From positions 264,878 through 328,877 of the forward strand of contig NZ_LMAS01000006.1 of the NCBI RefSeq assembly GCF_001509555.1: a stretch of 64,000 nt of DNA, read 5' to 3'. The first letter of the stretch is position 1; each line of letters starts with the position of its first letter. Positions 44,587 to 53,007 of this stretch are shown one piece after another. Source of the DNA: Bacillus sp. FJAT-29937. GTDB taxonomy: Bacteria > Bacillota > Bacilli > Bacillales > Cytobacillaceae. A program made the translations under genes and the position numbers. Below the pieces are notes generated by a model that was given only the letters and a program-made list of their open reading frames with translations, had not been told where the DNA came from and did not search any database.

Positions 44587-44989
44587 GTTTTTAACGGATA
44601 CCAATGTCCTAATTCGGTTGATTGTGAAGGATGATGAGGATAAATTTCGTATCATGATGAAATTAGCCAAAAAAGTCGAAAATCATGAATTAACATTAAT
44701 AATTCCAACGGTGGTTATAGCCGAGTGCTGTTGGTTATTAAAATCTTTTTATCAGTTAGAAAAATCGTTAATTAAGGAATATTTAACGGACATCCTTCAA
44801 TCGGTTAATGTGGAACCTGAAGAAGAGATCGTGATAGAAGCTCTGCGGTTATATGCCGAAAAAAACATAGATTTTGCGGATGCTTTATTAAGTGTTAAAT
44901 CTTCGAGTACCCTACCAGTTTTAACATGGGATAAAAAAGATTTTAAGAGGTTGAATTGCGAATATTTCAGTCCAAACGAGATAATCTAA
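44573..44989 (+). CDS. PIN-domain toxin (VapC-like)
   Basis: A 138-residue PIN ribonuclease. The acidic site is seen as LTDTNVLIR near the start, the Glu in VIAECCW, the Asp in NIDFADALL and the late Asp in TWDKKDF. VapC toxins cut tRNA or rRNA when released from VapB. GTG 44573 (or 44579) is chosen after GAGAGG; it overlaps the antitoxin by 14 bases. Confidence 0.85.
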   Translation: MRVNKFLTDTNVLIRLIVKDDEDKFRIMMKLAKKVENHELTLIIPTVVIAECCWLLKSFYQLEKSLIKEYLTDILQSVNVEPEEEIVIEALRLYAEKNIDFADALLSVKSSSTLPVLTWDKKDFKRLNCEYFSPNEII

Positions 44990-45002
44990 ATAGAAAAATA
45001 AA

Positions 45003-45034
45003 GAAAGCAGGGCGAATACTTGCCCTGCTTTTAC
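45003..45034. terminator. Terminator between vapC-like and LysM genes
   Basis: AAAGCAGGGC / GCCCTGCTTT stem with an 8-base loop. It serves the + strand; the minus strand side is also A/T-rich. Confidence 0.85.
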
Positions 45035-45100
45035 CTGTTGCTATACTTTTTCCTTCATGAACCTCAAAAGAGAACATGTTATAAAAATAAGAGTCGCTCT

Positions 45101-45661
45101 CTAGTTATATACTTTAATCTTCACTGTTTTATTTCCCCATTGAATGGCCTGCTTTTGAGAAGGGATAAATACGTCAATTTTGTTTCCTTTAACAGAAGAG
45201 CCCTTGTCGCCAGCGATTGCTTCTCCGTACCCAGGTACAAAAACTTTCGATCCGAGCGGGATAACCTTAGGGTCAACAGAAATGACTTTCAAGTTTGGAT
45301 TCTTTTTTAAATTTAGTCCTGTAGCCGTAATGCCGCTGCAGTTTTTGCAGCTAGCTGTATAGGCAGTGGCTTTAACGGTAATTTCTTTATAGCTCGCAGC
45401 TTTCACAGCAGGAGCGGGCGGTTTGGTTTCAGAAGTTACTGATGTAGGAGCCACTTTTAACACCTGATTAGGCTTAATGATATCTGATTTAAGCTGATTC
45501 CAAGATTTTAGTTGCTGTACGGTAATTTGATTCTTTTTAGAGATGGACCAAAGAGTATCTCCATTTTGCACTTTATATGTATGTTCAGCTGCAGATGCGG
45601 CATTCGAAAATCCAACTAGTAGAAAAAATGCTGTCGTGATGGTAATTAGAAGTTTTTTCAT
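45101..45661 (-). CDS. LysM and 3D-domain cell wall protein (YocH-like)
   Basis: A 186-residue exported protein. A signal peptide ends at ASA-A (about residue 24); one LysM motif (TYKVQNGDTLWSISKKNQIT, 28-71) binds peptidoglycan; a 3D domain (about 95-186) holds the ATAYTA start and the Asp residues in VISVDPKVIPLGS, GDKGSSVKG and KIDVFIPS. Such domains are likely muralytic (MltA-like double-psi barrel). Resembles YocH or resuscitation-type wall remodelling proteins. Confidence 0.9.
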   Translation of the reverse strand: MKKLLITITTAFFLLVGFSNAASAAEHTYKVQNGDTLWSISKKNQITVQQLKSWNQLKSDIIKPNQVLKVAPTSVTSETKPPAPAVKAASYKEITVKATAYTASCKNCSGITATGLNLKKNPNLKVISVDPKVIPLGSKVFVPGYGEAIAGDKGSSVKGNKIDVFIPSQKQAIQWGNKTVKIKVYN

Positions 45662-45797
45662 GAGAGATTCTCCTTTTCTTTCTTCTTAAGGAGTATATTA
45701 GCAAAGGAAGATAACAGGAGTGTTTCAGAATAAAACTATTTTTATTACAAAGTAGATTAGGTTTGTAATATTTAGAGTAGGTTTTGAGGTTAATAGT

Positions 45798-45957
45798 TTT
45801 AAAGGACACAAAGCAGGGAGGTTACCTAATTCATGTCCATTACATTAAGATTGCTTTAAAGGACACAAAACGGGGGAAGTGCCCAACCGATGTCCTTTAA
45901 ATCGGTTTTAAAGGACACAAAATAGAAGAATCACCCAATCTATGTCCGTTAAACGAT
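45798..45957. repeat. Three AAAGGACACAAA...TGTCC units
   Basis: Three ~55-60-bp units: TTTTAAAGGACACAAA, a purine tract, a CCCAAnC core and ATGTCCnTTAAA. AAAGGACA and TGTCCTTT are inverted arms, so each can form a hairpin. They fill the 728-bp spacer between the LysM gene and the chemoreceptor; the rest (45960-46389) shows no gene. Confidence 0.75.
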
Positions 45958-46389
45958 GGGAATTATTCGAAAGTTCTCCTTTTAAGTCCCTATAGCGGAA
46001 CCACAGTCCTCTCAAAAATTAAAGGGGACTCACCTTCCGCTAATTACACAAAATCCCCGGCCCCTCCCGCCGTCCGATATCTATTTTCAATAACCAGAAA
46101 CAAGCTAATTTAAATTTACCAAAAATGCCGAATTTTGTTGAATATTAGCGATTTCAAGGTTATAATTTTGATAAAAAACGCTTACATAATTCCAATTAAA
46201 ATGGGAACGGCTAGTACGATAGGACCAAAAGCATTGGGAGCTCGGGCGATCTCAAATCTTGCAATCTTTTTTCGATCATCGCCACGATTCGAATGTGAAA
46301 AAAGTGTCCCTTTTGGCTACTTTTAACAAGGTAGTCTTTTACTATAAAAGCGGAGCAAAGTTGAAAATGAAAGGAAGGCCTCCATCACC

Positions 46390-48369
46390 GTGAAAACCAA
46401 GCCAAAGAGAAACCCCATTTTTGCATTGACGATTAGGAAAAAACTAATTCTATCATTTATTCTGGTATTGTTAGTGCCATCTGTAACGATCGGTCTGTCA
46501 TCCTATTTAAATGCGCAAGACAATATTAAGGAAAAAATCCAGATTAGTTCGAGGGAAAATGTTTTAATCATTGACAAGTTTATCACCAGCTTTATTGAGC
46601 CGAAGGAGAATGCGGCGGCTTATTTCGGCGGGCTATTTGACAAGACTTATTTTTCAGAAGAAAAGATTCCAACGACGATCGCGCATTTGAAGGAATATCA
46701 AGTACTAAATCCAGAGACGATGGTTGTTTATATAGGAACGGAAGAGAATGGGGATTTTCTCTCTTATCCAGAACAGGATTTGCCGGATGGGTATGATCCT
46801 AGAAAGCGCCCTTGGTACATTGGTTCTAAGGAGCAGAGCGGGGAAACGTTTATTACAGAGCCGTATATTGACGCCTTTACTGGTGGGGTGATCGTGACCA
46901 TTGCTCACACGCTTAGGGATGGTTCGGGTGTATTTGCGATGGACCTTAGCCTTGAAGCATTAAACAAGCTAACAGATGGAATTAAGATTGGAAAAAACGG
47001 ATATCCGATCCTTATAAGTGCTGAAGGAAACTACCTCGTTCACCCGGAAATTGCTGCTGGTGAAAAGGCAGAGGGCAGTTGGGTTCAGTCTTTATTGGAA
47101 AAGAAAGATGGGCAGGTCACTGATAGCCATAACCAAATTGATTTTACAACGAATGAAATAACCGGGATGAAAATTGCCGGTGTGATGGACTTAAATGAGG
47201 TCAGTCAAGATACGAAGCCGATTCTCATGATGACTCTATTAATCGTTGGACTTTTCATCGTGATCGGGGCCGTGCTATCTTATTTTGTGATCCGGTCGAT
47301 TACGAGGCCTTTGAACCAGCTAGTTGCAGCCACTCGAAAGGTAAGCAAGGGCGATCTGACTCAAACCTTCGATGTGAAAAATAATGATGAAATCAGCCAT
47401 TTAGGCATTAGCTTTAATAAAATGGTGGGGGCACTCCGCGAGCTGATCCGAAATGTGGATGCGAAATCCGAAATGCTGGCCGCCTCATCGGAGCAGCTGT
47501 TGGCAAGCACGGAGCAAAATAATACCGCGACAGAGCAAATTGTCGACGCCATTCAAGAGGTTGCCACCGGAACCGAACACCAATCCAAGATGGTTGAGGA
47601 AAGCCATCATATTGTAACGTCGATGTCTGGGGAAATGGAAAAAATGCTGAGCCATTCCCAGGCCGTTCGCGATACATCCATGGACGCTGTAAGTATTGTC
47701 AACACTGGAAATCAAGCGATTCAACTAACATCTGAACAAATGACCAATATTCATAAAACGATTAGCAGGCTTAGCGGGGTCATTGAGGATTTAAGAAAAA
47801 GATCGATTGATATTAATCAAATCATTGATGTGATTTCGGGGATCGCCGGCCAAACAAATCTTCTCGCATTAAATGCGGCCATTGAAGCGGCAAGAGCAGG
47901 GGAAAATGGAAAAGGATTTGCTGTGGTCGCAGATGAGGTGCGTAAATTAGCGGAGCAATCGTCTCGATCAACTGAAACCATCCGACAACTCATCTCCTCC
48001 ATTCAAATCGACACGAACCAAGCAGTCGAATCGATGGAAAAAGGAACAGCCGAAATCGAAAAAGGGATGGATCTTGCCCAAAGTGCAGGAGAGGCCTTCC
48101 ATGAAATCAAGCAATTTATCGATCACGTAAACACTGAAATTCAAACGATTTCTGTCTCTATCAAAGAAACTTCCGCAGGCACGGAACAGGTAGTTGGCGT
48201 TGTCCACGGCATCGAAGAAATTGCTGTCAAAACAACAGCCGACAGCCAAAATGTTTCCGCCGCAACCGAGGAACAATTAGCCTCCATGCAGGAAATCGCA
48301 GCGTCCGCCTCTTCGCTATCTTATATGGCGGAAGAACTTCAGGAGTTAATTGGGCAATTTAAAATATAA
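46390..48369 (+). CDS. Methyl-accepting chemotaxis protein (dCache-HAMP-MCP)
   Basis: A 659-residue transmembrane chemoreceptor. TM1 is near 20-40, an extracellular double-Cache domain spans about 45-275, TM2 is near 277-303, HAMP about 303-355 and the signalling domain about 370-659 with the tip [16 protein letters not shown]. The Cache domain has RKRPWY (138-143) and [10 protein letters not shown] (157-166), plus Asp185, which resemble the amine/amino-acid-binding dCache motif, so the ligand may be an amino acid. GTG start after GGAAGG. Confidence 0.93.
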   Translation: MKTKPKRNPIFALTIRKKLILSFILVLLVPSVTIGLSSYLNAQDNIKEKIQISSRENVLIIDKFITSFIEPKENAAAYFGGLFDKTYFSEEKIPTTIAHLKEYQVLNPETMVVYIGTEENGDFLSYPEQDLPDGYDPRKRPWYIGSKEQSGETFITEPYIDAFTGGVIVTIAHTLRDGSGVFAMDLSLEALNKLTDGIKIGKNGYPILISAEGNYLVHPEIAAGEKAEGSWVQSLLEKKDGQVTDSHNQIDFTTNEITGMKIAGVMDLNEVSQDTKPILMMTLLIVGLFIVIGAVLSYFVIRSITRPLNQLVAATRKVSKGDLTQTFDVKNNDEISHLGISFNKMVGALRELIRNVDAKSEMLAASSEQLLASTEQNNTATEQIVDAIQEVATGTEHQSKMVEESHHIVTSMSGEMEKMLSHSQAVRDTSMDAVSIVNTGNQAIQLTSEQMTNIHKTISRLSGVIEDLRKRSIDINQIIDVISGIAGQTNLLALNAAIEAARAGENGKGFAVVADEVRKLAEQSSRSTETIRQLISSIQIDTNQAVESMEKGTAEIEKGMDLAQSAGEAFHEIKQFIDHVNTEIQTISVSIKETSAGTEQVVGVVHGIEEIAVKTTADSQNVSAATEEQLASMQEIAASASSLSYMAEELQELIGQFKI

Positions 48370-48385
48370 GTGTTTCAAAACACAA

Positions 48386-48426
48386 AGAGGCCGGTCTGCA
48401 TAGAAGCAGAACCGGCCTTATTTATT
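48386..48426. terminator. Bidirectional terminator, chemoreceptor / DUF2922 gene
   Basis: AGGCCGGTCTGC / GCAGAACCGGCCT stem (loop ATAGAA), T-rich on the right and A-rich on the left. Confidence 0.88.
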
Positions 48427-48433
48427 GGGATAA

Positions 48434-48652
48434 CTAGACTAATTCGTAGGCGGTGACGTTGCGCTCGATGACTCTTGCTTCTTTTGCCGAGGCAAGAGTG
48501 CCGTTCATCGTTTGGAACACATCCGCAGCGATGATTTGCTCCATTGCTAGTTTAACAGCGGCTGGATCAATCGGCTCCTTCGGGTTATCGATGGAAAGCC
48601 TTGAGAGCTTCCCTGAATTTGTCACAAATGTTAATTCTAATGATTTTGCCAT
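48434..48652 (-). CDS. DUF2922 small protein
   Basis: A 72-residue protein matching the DUF2922 pattern (LELTFVTNSGKLSRLSIDNPKEPIDPAAV). Function unknown. It is co-oriented with the DUF1659 gene 45 bases upstream; the two families commonly occur as a pair in bacilli. Ribosome site AAAGGAGGAC. Confidence 0.8.
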   Translation of the reverse strand: MAKSLELTFVTNSGKLSRLSIDNPKEPIDPAAVKLAMEQIIAADVFQTMNGTLASAKEARVIERNVTAYELV

Positions 48653-48697
48653 GGGTTTTGTCCTCCTTTCTTTTTATTAAAATGTTGCTTCTAGCCC

Positions 48698-48916
48698 TTA
48701 GCCAAGAATGTCAAAGCTGTCATTTTTGACAATGGTAGATAAGGAATCCTTGCTAAGTGATGCAATTGCCGTTGCTGCCTGAAAAAGCTGGTCAGCTGTC
48801 GCCATCTTTTTCACATTTCCAAACGTGCGCGACTTGAAAATCGGTTCGCCCTTCTCATTTAATCCCGTTTCAAAGGTCAGACGAAGCCTTGTCTCGATCA
48901 TTAATGCCTCTGCCAT
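48698..48916 (-). CDS. DUF1659 small protein
   Basis: A 72-residue protein of the DUF1659 type (RLRLTFETGLNEKGEPIFKSRTFGNV). I start at ATG 48916, seven bases after GGAGGTG, not the GTG at 48925 that abuts the ribosome site. Function unknown; an operon with DUF2922. Confidence 0.78.
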   Translation of the reverse strand: MAEALMIETRLRLTFETGLNEKGEPIFKSRTFGNVKKMATADQLFQAATAIASLSKDSLSTIVKNDSFDILG

Positions 48917-49087
48917 GTTGATCACCTCCTCTCACTCTTTATATATAGAGGGGAGGGGGGAAAGGACAGGGTTGGGACATTTACTTTGAATATTGGGTAT
49001 TTTCCTTTAAAAAACATATTCTAAAAAAATATGATAGGATATTCCTGTGTGAAATTTATGTAGTTATATATTGTCGGAGGGGAGTAC

Positions 49088-49273
49088 ATGGTGCTTATAC
49101 TAATCTTAGTCTTAGCTTTTTTAACGTGGTTTCTACCGCTGCCTGGAAAAATAATTTTGCTGGGCATAAATCTTTTTTTACCCGACCCCATGCCTTTCGG
49201 AGATGAAATCATTCAAATCATAGGCTTTGCAAAGAATAGTAGAAAAGGGTATAAAATGATTTCAAAACGCTAG
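49088..49273 (+). CDS. Small hydrophobic membrane protein
   Basis: A 61-residue protein: one or two membrane helices (MVLILILVLAFLTWF and GKIILLGINLF), then LPDPMPFGDEIIQ and a basic tail. The GGAGGGGAGTAC ribosome site and the terminator after it make it credible. Family and role unknown. Confidence 0.6.
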   Translation: MVLILILVLAFLTWFLPLPGKIILLGINLFLPDPMPFGDEIIQIIGFAKNSRKGYKMISKR

Positions 49274-49278
49274 TATAG

Positions 49279-49305
49279 TAAAAGCCTATAAATGGGCTTT
49301 TTATT
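49279..49305 (+). terminator. Terminator after the small membrane protein gene
   Basis: AAAAGCC / GGGCTTTTT stem, 7-base loop, T-rich tail. Confidence 0.8.
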
Positions 49306-49333
49306 TTTGGGGGTCTGATGTTCTTTCAAAACA

Positions 49334-49370
49334 AAAAAACGAGCGATCGGAAAAGATCACTCGTTTGGTA
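49334..49370 (-). terminator. Terminator of the repeat propeptide gene
   Basis: On the minus strand AAACGAGTGATC / GATCGCTCGTTT with a 6-base loop, followed by TTTTTTG. Confidence 0.88.
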
Positions 49371-49377
49371 ATAAGTA

Positions 49378-49926
49378 TTATGCTAATTTAGATCCACCGA
49401 TGCTGTGTTGTACTGGGTAATCGGCAACTTTAACTCCGCCAATCCCGTGTTGTACCGGGTAATCAGCAACTTTAACTCCGCCAATACTGTGTTGTACCGG
49501 ATAATCAGCAACTTTAACTCCGCCAATCCCGTGTTGTACTGGGTAATCAGCAACTTTAACTCCGCCAATCCCGTGTTGTACCGGGTAGTCAGCAACTTTA
49601 ACTCCGCCAATCCCGTGTTGTACTGGGTAATCAGCAACTTTAACTCCGCCAATACTGTGTTGTACCGGGTAATCAGCAACTTTAACTCCGCCAATACTGT
49701 GTTGTACCGGGTAGTCAGCAACTTTAACTCCGCCAATACTGTGTTGTACCGGGTAATCAGCAACTTTAACTCCGCCAATACTGTGTTGTACCGGGTAATC
49801 AGCTAGTTCAACAGGATCTACACTATGCTGCACAGGATAGTCGGCCAAGTTAGAAATATTAGAACCGAAAGCACCCAATCCTAAAACAGATAATGATAGG
49901 GCAGTTACTTTTAATAGTTTTTTCAC
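49378..49926 (-). CDS. Exported tandem-repeat protein, putative multi-copy pheromone precursor
   Basis: A 182-residue protein from GTG 49926. A Sec-type signal (KKLLKVTALSLSVLGLGAFG) is followed only by tandem repeats: eleven copies of ADYPVQH on a 14-residue (42-bp) period, with linker SIGGVKV or GIGGVKV (first copy SVDPVEL, last SIGGSKLA). ADYPVQH is invariant in all eleven, while the next residue alternates Ser/Gly. It sits 45 bases after an RRNPP-type regulator on the same strand, the arrangement of plcR-papR. PapR's active peptide ADLPFEF (and pherotype variants ending in His) has the same A-D-x-P layout. I infer cleavage by extracellular proteases into many identical signals. A longer in-frame start (TTG 49974) has no ribosome site. 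Alternative: a repetitive surface protein. Confidence 0.75.
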   Translation of the reverse strand: MKKLLKVTALSLSVLGLGAFGSNISNLADYPVQHSVDPVELADYPVQHSIGGVKVADYPVQHSIGGVKVADYPVQHSIGGVKVADYPVQHSIGGVKVADYPVQHGIGGVKVADYPVQHGIGGVKVADYPVQHGIGGVKVADYPVQHSIGGVKVADYPVQHGIGGVKVADYPVQHSIGGSKLA

Positions 49927-49970
49927 ATTTCCACCAGCTTTCCCATATTTTATAAGATAAGTAGATTGTA

Positions 49971-50855
49971 TCAAGAGTTAAGTAGATTAGCAATCTCGTC
50001 TTCCATAATACCTAGTAATTTTGACTTTTTCTCTAATTTTAAAAGGTGAAGGCACTCGTCTAAATAGTGTTTACCTTTTTCGACTTCCCCCATTTGAACA
50101 TAGTTATGTCCAATTTGGTAATGAAATTCATTTAAGAGATATAGCAATTCTTCATTAATACAGAGATTTAGTCCTTTATAACAATAAGAAAGGGATTCTT
50201 CATACATATCTAATTTGGTATACGCTTGGGAAAGGCCAAATAAAATTCTTAAATTCCCTTTCATATTTAAAACGTGTGGTAGATTTTCTATATTATTTAA
50301 GGCTTCAAGAAAAATGGTCACGGCACTGCGGTAATTTTTAGTATCGTAAAAAATAAGCCCAATACTTGTTAGGATTTCAATTTCCCTCTCAGTAAGAGAG
50401 ACTCTTTTTGGATTGGTTAACGCTATTGCCTTACTCAAAGTATCAAATGCTTTATCTGAGTTGCCGTCAAGGTGATGGTCACAAATCCCCTGATGCCACA
50501 TCAAGTATTGCTTGAGCGATTTCTGATTAAATAAGGGGCTGTCCTCTTCCTGTTGAATGATATTATTGATCGCCGCGTAATTGCGTTCTCTTTTGTATTT
50601 TTCAATAAGTTGAATAACAGCATTTGGGTAATGGACAGTTGTCTTAGAAGCGATATCGAAAAAATAGGTTAGTTCCATATCAAGCTTTTTCGCGAATTTA
50701 TAGAGCACATCTATGGTGGGATAGGATCGTTCTTTTTCGAAAGAAACTAATTCTTCTACCGTGCAGATTCCCTCCGCTAATTCCTCAACCGTTAAGTTCT
50801 TGTATTGCCGAAAGGATTGGAGGATTTCTCCAAATAAATATTTCTCTAGCTTCAT
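49971..50855 (-). CDS. RRNPP-type HTH-TPR regulator (PlcR-like)
   Basis: A 294-residue cytoplasmic regulator. An XRE helix-turn-helix occupies about residues 8-62 (LTVEELAEGICTVEELVSFEKE is the recognition region), and the rest (about 75-290) is a run of helical TPR-like repeats, the peptide-binding fold of PlcR, NprR, PrgX and Rap. Length and order match PlcR (about 285 residues). Its partner is most likely the repeat propeptide encoded just downstream. A TATG-N9-CATTA sequence at 50881-50898 weakly resembles the PlcR box (TATG-N8-CATA) and could be an autoregulatory site. Activation on reimported peptide is inferred. Confidence 0.85.
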   Translation of the reverse strand: MKLEKYLFGEILQSFRQYKNLTVEELAEGICTVEELVSFEKERSYPTIDVLYKFAKKLDMELTYFFDIASKTTVHYPNAVIQLIEKYKRERNYAAINNIIQQEEDSPLFNQKSLKQYLMWHQGICDHHLDGNSDKAFDTLSKAIALTNPKRVSLTEREIEILTSIGLIFYDTKNYRSAVTIFLEALNNIENLPHVLNMKGNLRILFGLSQAYTKLDMYEESLSYCYKGLNLCINEELLYLLNEFHYQIGHNYVQMGEVEKGKHYLDECLHLLKLEKKSKLLGIMEDEIANLLNS

Positions 50856-51080
50856 ATAAATCCCTCATTTCAACAATCTCTAATGCAATAGTAACATATT
50901 CCTTTTCTTTTAATAAAGGGAAGAGTGACCTATGTTTTGAAAAATCAATAGTAATTGGAAAATTTATTTTTATTGTAGGTAATTTAGAATTGGTAAATTA
51001 TTATTCAATATAGTTAATTATTATACAATAGAATTATGGATCTGTAAGTATTTTTCAAGGACATATCCTTCATACTGTTC
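50856..51080 (-). promoter_or_regulatory. Upstream region of the PlcR-like gene
   Basis: Very AT-rich. It holds the weak PlcR-box-like site (50881-50898) and a partial dyad ATTATTCAATATAGTTAATTAT near 51000-51021. A minus-strand TACTAT -10 lies near 50886. No strong -35. Confidence 0.3.
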
Positions 51081-51209
51081 CTAGCCAGCCTGACCACATA
51101 AACGAGCGCAATCGACTAGCCCCCGAATCACTGGCAGCTGAAAAGTGATGCAGCTAAACATTACATATGCAAGAATAACGTGCAAAGGCCAATCCGGATT
51201 CCGCTTCAT
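51081..51209 (-). CDS. Small hydrophobic peptide (42 aa), uncertain
   Basis: An ATG frame on the minus strand with a good ribosome site (GGGGTGAT, spacing 4-5) encodes a 42-residue peptide: a charged start, a hydrophobic core (VILAYVMFSCITFQLPVI) and three Cys in total. It reads in the same direction as the PlcR-like gene 225 bases downstream. No family recognised. Could be an exported peptide or chance. Confidence 0.35.
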   Translation of the reverse strand: MKRNPDWPLHVILAYVMFSCITFQLPVIRGLVDCARLCGQAG

Positions 51210-51357
51210 ACCGATCACCCCTAATAAATTGTATTAATATTATTGATTTTCATGCCTTTTAGGTGCTTGATTAGGAAAATTGGTATAGGGTTTGAGTCGT
51301 GGGGGATTTTTTCTGGAACTTTAGTATCGTTTTATCGAGTCGTATTAGGTGCTAAAA

Positions 51358-51465
51358 ATGAATTGGCTGACAACCTGCATAAATTGGCTGACAAACTACT
51401 AAATCTGGCTGACAAACCTGCATAATTGGCTGACAAGCTATCAAATCTGGCTGACAAATAATATT
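51358..51465. repeat. TGGCTGACAAA array C (5 units)
   Basis: Five ~21-bp units (AATTGGCTGACAACCTGCAT, AATTGGCTGACAAACTACTA and so on) ending 85 bases before the second NERD gene. Confidence 0.9.
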
Positions 51466-51549
51466 AGTCAAAATAATCTCTCTTAAATGAAGGGATTTTC
51501 GACCGAATAGAGAATTAATAGCATGAGAATAACGTAGGGGAGTGACAAT

Positions 51550-52524
51550 TTGATTAAGAAAGAGAGAAAAAAGACGATTGCTCTGAGAAAATTGGAGGCT
51601 TTGGATAGAAGATTGCATCCTGCTCATCATAAAAAACAATCAATAGCTGATAAGTTGGGAAGTGAGAAAGCTGGGTTTCGAGGTGAAGTGGCGCTTGATT
51701 ATCATTTAACCTTTTTGCCGAATGAAAACTATTATATTTTTCATAATCTTAGATTACAGGATAATAAAAAACGGTATTTTCAAATTGATACATTGATACT
51801 CACCACCAAATTCCACTTAATCCTCGATACAAAAAACTTTTCAGGCACCCTATTTTTCGATCAAGAATTCCAGCAATTAGTGCGCACCAATCAAAACGAA
51901 AGCAAAGCCTATTCCGACCCGATCCTACAAATTAAAAGACAGAGACTTCAATTGCAATCGTGGTTAAATGATCATCAATTCCCACTGGCACCGATCTTCC
52001 CATTTGTAATCATAAGTTTCCCATCTACCACGATCCAAACGAACCCGCAGTATGCCCATTTGCTTCGAAATGTAATCCATTCAGCAGCACTTCCCTTTAA
52101 AGTAGAAGAACTTGAAAAAAATCATCACCCAACCCTCCTAACAAAAAAGGAACTAAATGTCATTTCCCGAAAGCTAATAAAAAAACATGTGCCCAATAAT
52201 CCCGATATTTTGGCAAAATATCAAATCAGGAAAGAAGATATCATTCCAGGGGTATATTGCAATAATTGTTTGTCATTCTCAATGAAAAGGGAATGGGGAA
52301 ATTGGAAGTGCAAGCAGTGCAACCACATGGATCCCACTGCCCATCTGTCAGCACTAGAAGATTATTCGTTATTATTTGGACAAAACATTACAAATCCCGA
52401 ATTAAGAGCATTCTTGGGAATCGAGTCAGAATCCGTTGCTAGAAAAATATTAACTTCCGTTTGCCATGAAACTTTCGGAGAAAAAAAGAATAGGGGATAT
52501 AAGATTCCGATGTGGCTGGATTGA
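51550..52524 (+). CDS. NERD-domain protein with C-terminal zinc ribbon (copy 2)
   Basis: A 324-residue paralogue of the gene at 10823. NERD marks: GFRGE (42-46), Asp80 in FQIDTLI, and LDTKNFSG, where Asp93 replaces the usual Glu and Lys95 is kept. Cys237/240 and Cys254/257 form a zinc ribbon; the C-terminus differs from copy 1. TTG start after GGGGAGTG. Repeat arrays flank it on both sides, as for copy 1. Confidence 0.8.
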   Translation: MIKKERKKTIALRKLEALDRRLHPAHHKKQSIADKLGSEKAGFRGEVALDYHLTFLPNENYYIFHNLRLQDNKKRYFQIDTLILTTKFHLILDTKNFSGTLFFDQEFQQLVRTNQNESKAYSDPILQIKRQRLQLQSWLNDHQFPLAPIFPFVIISFPSTTIQTNPQYAHLLRNVIHSAALPFKVEELEKNHHPTLLTKKELNVISRKLIKKHVPNNPDILAKYQIRKEDIIPGVYCNNCLSFSMKREWGNWKCKQCNHMDPTAHLSALEDYSLLFGQNITNPELRAFLGIESESVARKILTSVCHETFGEKKNRGYKIPMWLD

Positions 52525-52559
52525 CTTGTGGGTTGTAGCGGGTTTATGATCCTCGACGG

Positions 52560-52712
52560 AATTGGATGATCATATGAATTGGATATTTTTAACACGAACC
52601 AGCTGGCAACTACGAACGATTGGTTGATCCTCCGCATGAATTAGCTGGGAACTACGCAAGATTGGTTGATCCTCCACATGAATTAGCTGGCAATCACGCC
52701 CGAATTAGCTGC
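52560..52712. repeat. Degenerate GATTGGTTGATCCTCC...GAATTAGCTGG repeats
   Basis: Two to three ~45-bp units (GATTGGTTGATCCTCC, CATGAATTAGCTGG, AACTACGC) lie between the NERD gene and array D; GAATTAGCTGG grades into GAATTGGCTGAC, so the two families may be related. Confidence 0.55.
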
Positions 52713-52713
52713 T

Positions 52714-52832
52714 CCCCATGAATTGGCTGACAAACTGCATGATTTGGCTGACAAACCACATAAATTGGCTGACAAACTACCAAATCTGGCTGACAAACCA
52801 CTCAAATTGGCTGACAAATCTACTAACCTACC
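52714..52832. repeat. TGGCTGACAAA array D (5 units)
   Basis: GAATTGGCTGACAAACTGCAT, ATTTGGCTGACAAACCACATA and further units at ~21-bp spacing. The rest of the spacer to 53007 has no clear promoter. Confidence 0.9.
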
Positions 52833-53007
52833 ATTGGAGGTGATTTTTTCGAGGATTTTAATAGGAATTTAGATAATTACAGCTAGATAATCTATGAGAA
52901 AATACCGCTGCAATTAAAAATAGCACTCTTTTGGAAAAAACTATGGGAAAACTACCCAAAGTAGAGAGTACTTTGTGTTATTAAATAAAAAAGGAGAGAA
53001 TTCAATC

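Noticed and set aside
46135-46326. 63-codon frame before the chemoreceptor
   Set aside because: No ribosome site and no recognisable sequence; the spacer is AT-rich.
49405-49806. Long frames on the opposite strand and other frame of the ADYPVQH repeat
   Set aside because: A 42-bp repeat without stops keeps several frames open. Only the minus frame with a signal peptide and start makes biological sense.
51243-51425. 60-codon frame ending in LADK repeats
   Set aside because: Half of it is array C; no ribosome site and no homologue recognised.
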